DNA of 64,000 nucleotides, from assembly GCA_963833235.1 (NCBI GenBank), contig CAWHXG010000004.1, forward strand, positions 62,001-126,000, read 5' to 3'. This document shows, piece after piece, positions 58,326-64,000 of this stretch (positions are counted from its first letter, which is position 1; each line of letters starts with the position of its first letter). The DNA comes from CAWHXG01 sp963833235 (GTDB taxonomy: Bacteria; Pseudomonadota; Alphaproteobacteria; Rhodobacterales; Rhodobacteraceae). The translations under genes were made by a program, and so were the position numbers. The notes under the pieces are model-generated. The model made no database searches. It worked only from the letters and a program-made list of their open reading frames with translations, and was not told the origin of the DNA.

Positions 58326-59677
58326 GCTTCGATCACGACCTCTTCGTCATCGGCGGCGGATCGGGCGGAGTCCGCGCCGCGCGGGTCGCTGCCGCCACGG
58401 GTGCCAGCGTCGGCCTCGCCGAGGAAAGCCGCATGGGCGGTACCTGCGTGATCCGCGGCTGCGTGCCGAAGAAGCTGATGGTCTTCGCCAGCGGCTACCG
58501 CGAAGCCTTCGCCGATGCCCGGCTCTACGGTTGGGACGTCACCGAGCGCGGCTTCGACTGGCCGGCGTTCCGCGGGCGGCTCGCGAGCGATCTGGACCGG
58601 CTGGAAGGCGTCTACGAGGGGCTTCTCAGCGGCTCGGGCGTGACCTGGGTGAAGGATCGCGCCGTCCTGCAGGATCCCCATACCGTCGCGCTTTCCGATG
58701 GCCGGACCCTGCGCGCGCGGCACATCCTGGTGGCCACGGGCGGCCGGCCCTTCGTGCCGGAAATGCCCCATGCCGGTCGGGTCATAACCTCCGATGATAT
58801 CTTCCACCTGCCCACTTTGCCCAAGAGCATCCTCATCGTTGGGGGCGGCTACATCGCCTGCGAGTTCGCCTGCATCCTGAACGGCCTCGGCGTGGAGGTG
58901 ACGCAGTTCTACCGCGGCGCGCAGATCCTGCGCGGGTTCGACGACGAGGCGCGCGGGCTGATCGCGCAGCAGATGCAGGCCAGCGGCGTCTCCCTGCACA
59001 CCGGCACCAACATCGTGGAGATGGAGCCGCGGGGCGAAGGCATGTGGGTGAAGGCGACCGACGGCAGCCACCGGACCTACGACACCGTCATGTACGCAAC
59101 CGGCCGGACGCCCAATACCGAAGGGCTGGGGCTGGCCGAGATCGGGGTCAAGCTCGGTCGGCGCGGCGAGGTCGAGGTCGACCGCTACAGCCAGACGGCG
59201 ATCCCTTCTGTCTACGCTATCGGAGACGTGACGAACCGTGTAAACCTCACGCCGGTGGCGATCCGCGAGGGCATGGCCTTCGTCGAGACGGTGTTCGGCG
59301 GCAATCCCACGGCGCCCGATCACGCGCTGATCCCCTCGGCGATCTTTACGCAGCCGGAGTTCGGCACCGTCGGCCTGAGCGAGGAGGCGGCGCGCGAACA
59401 GGAGCCCATCGAGGTCTACTGCACGTCGTTCCGCGCCATGCAGAAGGCCTTCGCGGGCCGCGATGACCGGGTGATGATGAAGCTGGTGGTGAGCCGGGAG
59501 ACGCGGCGGGTGCTCGGCTGCCATATCGTGGCGCCACAAGCGGGCGAGATGATCCAGCTGGCCGGCATCGCGGTGAAGATGGGCGCGACGAAGGAAGATT
59601 TCGACCGTACGGTCGCGGTGCATCCGACCATGGCCGAGGAGCTGGTGACCATGAAGGCGCCGCTTCGCACGGCTTGA
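58322..59677 (+). CDS. gor: Glutathione-disulfide reductase
   Basis: FAD- and NADPH-dependent reductase that regenerates glutathione. It has 451 residues. The FAD loop GGGSGGVRAARVAA (about residues 12-25), redox-active disulfide GGTCVIRGCVPKK, the NADPH-binding GGGYIACEFA and the C-terminal HPTMAEEL with the catalytic His-Glu pair are all seen. It is coupled to rpiA, which supplies no obvious functional link but is a regular rhodobacterial neighbour. Glutathione also serves gloA and the MAPEG family. Confidence 0.96.
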   Translation: MSFDHDLFVIGGGSGGVRAARVAAATGASVGLAEESRMGGTCVIRGCVPKKLMVFASGYREAFADARLYGWDVTERGFDWPAFRGRLASDLDRLEGVYEGLLSGSGVTWVKDRAVLQDPHTVALSDGRTLRARHILVATGGRPFVPEMPHAGRVITSDDIFHLPTLPKSILIVGGGYIACEFACILNGLGVEVTQFYRGAQILRGFDDEARGLIAQQMQASGVSLHTGTNIVEMEPRGEGMWVKATDGSHRTYDTVMYATGRTPNTEGLGLAEIGVKLGRRGEVEVDRYSQTAIPSVYAIGDVTNRVNLTPVAIREGMAFVETVFGGNPTAPDHALIPSAIFTQPEFGTVGLSEEAAREQEPIEVYCTSFRAMQKAFAGRDDRVMMKLVVSRETRRVLGCHIVAPQAGEMIQLAGIAVKMGATKEDFDRTVAVHPTMAEELVTMKAPLRTA

Positions 59678-59742
59678 AAATCTGGGCTTCGCGCTCATCT
59701 ACGAGACAAGCCTTTGGACACCTAAAGAGGAACATTCAGCAG

Positions 59743-60943
59743 ATGGCAGGCAACAACGGCGGTCCCTGGGGCGGTAGCGGCGGCGGTCGCAATACCGGCG
59801 GCACTGGCGGCGGCACTGGCGGCGGCGGCGGCGACGATCGCGGCAGCCGCGGCACCGGTCCGCGCCGTCCGGGCGGGGACACGCCGCAGATACCCGAGAT
59901 CGACGAGATCATGAAAAAGGGGCAGGAGCAGCTGCGCGTCCTGATGGGCGGGCGCGGCGGCAAGGGCCGTGGCCCCGGCGGCGGTGGCGGGGGCGGGGGG
60001 CTCAAGATCAACCGCGTGACGCTTGGGATCGGCGGCGCGGTCGTGCTTGGATTATGGCTTATCTCTTCGTTCTACACTGTGTTGCCGGACGAGCAGTCGG
60101 TCGAGCTGTTCCTCGGAGACTATTCCTCCACCGGAGACCCGGGGCTGAATTTCGCGCCCTGGCCGCTGGTCACCAAGGAGGTGATCCCGGTCTCGCGCCA
60201 GAACTCCGAGGACATCGGCGTCGGCCGCGGCGCCAATGACAGCGGTCTGATGCTGACCACCGACGAGAACATCGTCGACATCGACTTCCAGGTGGTCTGG
60301 AACATCAACGACCCCGCAAAGTACCTCTTCAACCTGCGGGACCCGCAAGCCACCGTTCGTTCGGTCAGCGAAAGCGCCATGCGCGAGATCATCGCGCAGT
60401 CGCAGCTGGCGCCGATCCTCAACCGCGACCGGGGGCAGATCGCCGCCCAGGCGCAGGAGCTGATCCAGAACATCCTGACCAGCTACGACAGCGGCATCAA
60501 CATCGTGCTCGTCAACCTCGACAAGGCCGACCCGCCCGAGGAGGTGATCGACAGCTTCCGCGAGGTGCAGGCCGCCGAGCAGGAGCGCGACCGGCTGGAA
60601 CGTCAGGCCGACGCCTACGCCAACCGCGTGCTGGCAGGCGCCCGAGGCGAAGCCGCGCAGGTGCTGGAGGAATCCGAAGGCTACCGGGCGCGCGTCGTCA
60701 ACGAGGCCCAGGGCTGAGGCCAGCCGCTTCAGCGCGGTTCTGCAGGAGTATCAGCTCGCCCCGGAAGTGACCCGCAAGCGGCTGTATCTGGAGACTATGG
60801 AGAAGGTGCTGGGAGACGTGAACAAGGTCATCCTCGACAACAACGGCGAGGGCGGCGGCAACAACGGCCAGGGGGTCGTGCCCTACCTGCCGCTCGATCA
60901 GTTGCAGCGCAACAACGTCACCCGCAACGACCAGGGGAACTGA
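59743..60943 (+). pseudogene. hflK: FtsH modulator HflK, broken by a one-base insertion
   Basis: Periplasmic-facing SPFH/band 7 protein that forms a complex with HflC and the FtsH protease. The N-terminus is a Gly-rich cytoplasmic segment, one span VVLGLWLISSFYTVLP (about residues 99-114), then the SPFH domain (NIVDIDFQVVWNINDPAKYLFN, VSESAMREIIAQSQLAPILN). The frame stops at TGA 60715-60717 after VVNEAQG. Dropping T60715 restores EASRFSAVLQEYQLAPEVTR, DVNKVILDN and a normal end at 60943 (399 residues), just before hflC. The rest is undamaged. As written, the last 75 residues would be lost. Confidence 0.87.
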
Positions 60944-60947
60944 GCCG

Positions 60948-61847
60948 ATGAGAAACGTGAACAAGCTGATGTATCTGGTGCCCGTGGTCGTGGTGCTGCT
61001 GGTGCTGCTGCTGTCTTCGGTCTTCATCGTGGACGAGCGCGAGAAGGCACTGGTGCTGCAGTTCGGCCAGATCAAGCGGGTCGAGACGGAGCCGGGCGTG
61101 GCGTTCAAGGTGCCGCTCATCCAGGACGTCGTGCGCTACGACGACCGGATCCTTTCGCTCGACACCTCGCCGATCGAGGTCACGCCGTCGGACGACCGGC
61201 GACTGGTGGTCGACGCCTTCGCGCGCTGGCGGATCGCCGATGTCGTGCAGTTCCGCCAGGCCGTCGGCAGCGGCGGCCTGCGTGTCGCCGAGGACCGGCT
61301 GTCGGACATCTTGACCACCCAGACCCGCGAGGTCCTGGGTTCCGACGGCGTCACCTCGAACACGATCCTGTCGTCCGACCGGGCTATCCTGATGACCCGC
61401 ATCCGCGATCAGGCCCAGCTGCGTGCCGAGGCGCTTGGCCTCGACGTGGTGGACGTGCGGCTGAAGCAGACCAACCTGCCCGAGCAGAACCTCGACGCGA
61501 CCTTCGCGCGAATGCGGGCGGAACGCGAACGCGAGGCCGCCGACGAAGTGGCGCGCGGCGAGGAAGCGGCGCAGCGCGTGCGGGCACAGGCGGACCGGAC
61601 GGTCGTGGAGCTTGTCTCCGACGCCCGCCGCGAGAGCGAGATCGTCCGCGGTGAGGCCGATGCCACGCGCAACCGGGTCTTCGCGGAAGCCTACGGCGCC
61701 GATGCGGACTTCTTCGAATTCTATCGCTCGCTCACCGCCTACGAGCGGGCCCTGCAGGGGTCGAACTCCACGATGGTCATCACGCCCGACAGCGAGTTCT
61801 TCGACTATCTGGATGGATCGGACCGTGCAGCCGGACGGCCTGAATAG
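60948..61847 (+). CDS. hflC: FtsH modulator HflC
   Basis: Partner of HflK in the membrane complex that encloses the FtsH protease. It has 299 residues: one N-terminal span (YLVPVVVVLLVLLLSSVFIV), then the SPFH domain (VDEREKALVLQFGQIKRV, VDAFARWRIADVVQFRQAV) and a charged coiled coil (MRAEREREAADEVARGEEAA). It starts 4 bp after the true hflK end at 60943. It is followed by DUF2065 and degP, the standard order. Confidence 0.95.
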   Translation: MRNVNKLMYLVPVVVVLLVLLLSSVFIVDEREKALVLQFGQIKRVETEPGVAFKVPLIQDVVRYDDRILSLDTSPIEVTPSDDRRLVVDAFARWRIADVVQFRQAVGSGGLRVAEDRLSDILTTQTREVLGSDGVTSNTILSSDRAILMTRIRDQAQLRAEALGLDVVDVRLKQTNLPEQNLDATFARMRAEREREAADEVARGEEAAQRVRAQADRTVVELVSDARRESEIVRGEADATRNRVFAEAYGADADFFEFYRSLTAYERALQGSNSTMVITPDSEFFDYLDGSDRAAGRPE

Positions 61848-61873
61848 GCCAACGCACAGCGTCGGATCGTGAT

Positions 61874-62062
61874 GTGATCGTGCTGTCCGTCCTTGGGGCG
61901 GTTCTGGTTCTGGAGGGGCTGGCGTTCGCGCTGGCTCCTTCGCGTCTGGAGGACCTGTTGAAAGTCCTGGCGCAGCTCTCGGACGAGGCGCGCCGCCTGG
62001 CCGGGTTGCTGGCCATCACTGCGGGTTTGGGGTTGATCTGGATCGGGCGGTTGCTGGGATGA
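61874..62062 (+). CDS. DUF2065 membrane protein
   Basis: Tiny protein of 62 residues with two hydrophobic segments (IVLSVLGAVLVLEGLAFALA and LAGLLAITAGLGLIWIG) and the family linker SRLEDLLKVLAQLSDEARR. Function unknown; found between hflC and degP in many proteobacteria. Start is GTG 61874, 26 bp after hflC. Confidence 0.87.
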   Translation: MIVLSVLGAVLVLEGLAFALAPSRLEDLLKVLAQLSDEARRLAGLLAITAGLGLIWIGRLLG

Positions 62063-62191
62063 CGAGCGCCGCACCCCGGCCGCCGCCGCGTCTTACCGGT
62101 GCGGGGGCCTTTTCGGCACCGCTCCAAGACGGTCCCGGACCGCATAGCGAAACAAACCGTAACATAGGTGTGACGCCGCATTTCGCACCAT

Positions 62192-62223
62192 CCCTTGGCA
62201 TCCCCGCACTGCGTCCCCAGTAT
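62192..62223 (+). promoter_or_regulatory. Heat-shock (RpoH-type) promoter for degP
   Basis: CCCTTGGC (62192-62199), a 15-bp spacer, and CCCCAGTAT (62215-62223) match the sigma-32 consensus CCCTTGAA-N13-17-CCCCATnT closely. The start codon of degP is 57 bp downstream. This lets degP be induced apart from hflKC. Confidence 0.55.
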
Positions 62224-62279
62224 CGTCAACCAGTGACCGACAGCGTCGGCCTTTCTCCAGTTAGCAGAAGGAATCTCAC

Positions 62280-63743
62280 GTGACGTTTCACTCTCCCGTT
62301 GCCACCGCCCCCGCCGCCCGCCGCACCGGCGGCGCCGCGATGGCCGCCCTGTTGGGCCTCGCGCTGGCGCTCGGTCAGCCGGCCGGCGCGCAATCACGCA
62401 CCATTCCCGGCAGCTTCGCGGACCTGGCCGAACAGATCAGCGACAGCGTCGTCAACATCACCACGACCACCTCGGTCGCCAGCGCCAGCGCCGAACCCGG
62501 CCCGGTCGTGCCGGAGGGATCGCCGTTCGAGGAGTTCTTCCGCGACTTCATGGATCGCAACGAGGACGCCCCGCGCCGGCCGCGCCGTGGCTCCGCCCTC
62601 GGCTCCGGCTTCGTGATCAGCCAGGACGGCTACATCGTGACGAATAACCACGTCATCGACGGCGCCGACGAGATCATGATCGAGTTCTACAGCGGCAACG
62701 AGCTGCCGGCCGAGGTCATTGGCACCGACCCCAACACCGACATCGCTTTGTTGAAGGTGAGCAGCGACGATCCGCTGCCGTTCGTCGCTTTCGGCGACAG
62801 CGACGCGGCCCGCGTGGGCGACTGGGTCATGGCGATGGGCAACCCGCTGGGGCAGGGCTTTTCCGTCTCCGCCGGGATCGTCTCGGCCCGCGGTCGGGCG
62901 CTTTCCGGCAGCTACGACGACTACATCCAGACCGACGCCGCCATCAACCGCGGCAATTCCGGCGGCCCGCTCTTCAACATGGATGGCGAGGTGATCGGCG
63001 TGAACACCGCGATCCTGTCGCCCAACGGCGGCTCCATCGGCATCGGCTTCGCGATGTCCGCGGCCGTCGTGACACGCACGGTCGACCAGCTGAAGGAATT
63101 CGGCGAGACGCGGCGCGGCTGGCTGGGCGTGCGCATCCAGGACGTGACCGAGGATCTGGCCGAGGCGATCGGCCTCGGCAACACCGAAGGCGCCATGGTG
63201 ACCGACGTGCCGGAGGGCCCCGCGGCCGAGGCGGGGATGGAATCGGGCGACGTGATCCTCAGCTTCGATGGGCGGCCCGTCTCCGACACGCGCGAGCTTG
63301 TGCGCCGCGTGGGCAATGCCGAAGTGGGCCGCGCGGTCGACGTCGAGGTGTTTCGCAACGGCAATACCGAAAGGCTGCAGATCACGCTCGGCCGGCGCGA
63401 GACGGCGGAAGCGGTGCCGGCCTCGGCTCCCGCCGACGAGCCGCTGGAGCGGCAGTTCCTCGGCATGACGGTGAGCAACCTCACCGACGAGCTGCGGGCG
63501 CAGCTGGAGCTTCCCGAAGATGCGACGGGCCTCGTGGTGACCGATCTCGACGAAGGCAGCGACGCCTTCGACAAGGGCCTGCGCGCCGGCGACGTCATCA
63601 CCCAGGCCGGGCAGGAAGACGTGGCCTCGGCCGCCGATCTGGAGGACCGGATCGAAGCGGCACGGGAGGCCGGCCGGAAGTCCTTGCTGCTGCTCGTCCG
63701 CCGCGGCGGCGACCCGCGCTTCGTGGCGCTGTCGCTCAGCTAA
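62280..63743 (+). CDS. degP: Periplasmic serine protease Do
   Basis: Protease/chaperone for misfolded envelope proteins. It has 487 residues with a signal peptide (AAMAALLGLALALGQPAGAQ, cleavage after about residue 37). The catalytic triad is H124 (TNNHVI), D154 (TDIALLKV) and S227 (GNSGGP). Two PDZ domains follow (GWLGVRIQDV and FLGMTVSNL). Start is GTG 62280 after AAGGA. It is the last gene of the hflK-hflC-DUF2065-degP set and is followed by a terminator; a heat-shock-type promoter precedes it. Confidence 0.97.
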   Translation: MTFHSPVATAPAARRTGGAAMAALLGLALALGQPAGAQSRTIPGSFADLAEQISDSVVNITTTTSVASASAEPGPVVPEGSPFEEFFRDFMDRNEDAPRRPRRGSALGSGFVISQDGYIVTNNHVIDGADEIMIEFYSGNELPAEVIGTDPNTDIALLKVSSDDPLPFVAFGDSDAARVGDWVMAMGNPLGQGFSVSAGIVSARGRALSGSYDDYIQTDAAINRGNSGGPLFNMDGEVIGVNTAILSPNGGSIGIGFAMSAAVVTRTVDQLKEFGETRRGWLGVRIQDVTEDLAEAIGLGNTEGAMVTDVPEGPAAEAGMESGDVILSFDGRPVSDTRELVRRVGNAEVGRAVDVEVFRNGNTERLQITLGRRETAEAVPASAPADEPLERQFLGMTVSNLTDELRAQLELPEDATGLVVTDLDEGSDAFDKGLRAGDVITQAGQEDVASAADLEDRIEAAREAGRKSLLLLVRRGGDPRFVALSLS

Positions 63744-63768
63744 GGGTTTTTGCTGAGGAGTTGGGGAA

Positions 63769-63790
63769 GGGGCGCTGCGGCGCCCCTTTT
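63769..63790 (+). terminator. Rho-independent terminator after degP
   Basis: Perfect 7-bp stem (GGGGCGC, loop TGCG, GCGCCCC) followed by four T residues, 25 bp after the degP stop. Confidence 0.8.
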
Positions 63791-63857
63791 CGAAAGGGCC
63801 CGCCTTCGCGTGCCGCGAGGCGGGCGATCGGGCCGCTCTTGCCGGGGCTGCCCGCGG

Positions 63858-64000
63858 CTACCAGCTGCGCGGGGCGGGCGCCACCGGGCTGGGGCCGCTG
63901 CCCCGCCGGTTGCGGGGGTCGCGTTGGTCGGGGCTGCCGCCATTGTGCGGCTGGTCGCCCGCCCGGCAGATCGCGGGCGTGGCGCCTGGCCGCAGCAGCT
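63858..64000 (-). CDS. C-terminal end of an unidentified protein, cut by window edge
   Basis: A minus-strand frame enters from the right edge and ends at TAG 63858-63860 after about 47 residues, with the motif CRAGDQPHNGGSPDQRDPRN and the end PVAPAPRSW. The composition (Asp, Asn, Arg, one Cys) is protein-like but I do not recognise the family. It converges on degP across the terminator. Confidence 0.4.
   Translation of the reverse strand, partial: LLRPGATPAICRAGDQPHNGGSPDQRDPRNRRGSGPSPVAPAPRSW

Noticed and set aside
60700..60730. Programmed frameshifting in hflK
   Set aside because: There is no slippery heptamer or stimulatory structure at 60715, and two other genes in the window have the same kind of single-base lesion.

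Overview
The window is high-GC DNA (visibly about two thirds G+C) from an alphaproteobacterium, almost certainly order Rhodobacterales (Rhodobacteraceae, Roseobacter-type). The evidence is the gene content and order: a phaZ / phaC-phaP-phaR polyhydroxyalkanoate locus with CTGC-N3-GCAG operators, secG-pyrG, purA-DUF2842-thiN-rpiA-gor, hflK-hflC-DUF2065-degP, a VPLPA-CTERM protein, an LdtR-like MarR regulator and a ThyX thymidylate synthase. No genus is assigned. I saw no rRNA, tRNA, CRISPR array, insertion sequence or prophage.

Layout. 0-5 kb: truncated aspartate aminotransferase, sdhE, ldtR-like regulator, gloA and a secreted DUF1194 protein, a frameshifted thyX, and a cold-shock gene. 5-7.6 kb: a four-gene bufferin (copper-binding modified peptide) operon, bufA-bufB-bufC-doxX. 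7.7-9.6 kb: thrS. 9.7-20 kb: one long minus-strand run of twelve tightly packed or overlapping enzyme genes (two alpha/beta hydrolases, a histidinol-dehydrogenase-like enzyme, two VOC/GNAT-size small proteins, two double NTF2-like proteins, an SDR, an SRPBCC protein, a double cupin, a MetE-core-like methyltransferase and a further hydrolase). It has no recognisable transporter or regulator and is headed by an array of GTACGATCC motifs. This is the best candidate for an undescribed pathway. 20-21.4 kb: ArsR-SRPBCC fusion regulator plus a MAPEG protein. 21.7-27.4 kb: the PHA storage locus. 27.6-39.7 kb: a gamma-glutamylated polyamine catabolic cluster (class III aminotransferase, DegT-like aminotransferase, PuuB, PuuA, a GATase amidase, a second glutamine-synthetase-like enzyme) with its polar amino acid/polyamine ABC transporter, beside a decayed LysR gene. 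39.8-42.7 kb: a small stress island (TerB, DUF1206, DUF3140, CsbD) in which three promoters share an EcfG-like geometry. 43-48.6 kb: VPLPA-CTERM protein, pyrG, secG, a channel-like protein and a membrane-anchored TAXI protein. 48.8-50.8 kb: rimK and an aspartoacylase-like partner. 50.8-51.7 kb: an AT-richer island with a membrane protein of unknown function. 51.7-56 kb: a frameshifted M42 peptidase, an Na+/H+ antiporter and purA. 56-60 kb: thiN, rpiA and gor. 59.7-63.8 kb: hflK (frameshifted), hflC, DUF2065 and degP with a heat-shock-type promoter.

Three otherwise intact, conserved genes (thyX, the M42 peptidase, hflK) are each broken by exactly one extra base. This pattern points to residual insertion errors in the sequence, although real mutations cannot be excluded from the sequence alone. 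The LysR gene at 29.3 kb is different: it has several frame changes and eroded motifs, and is a true relic.
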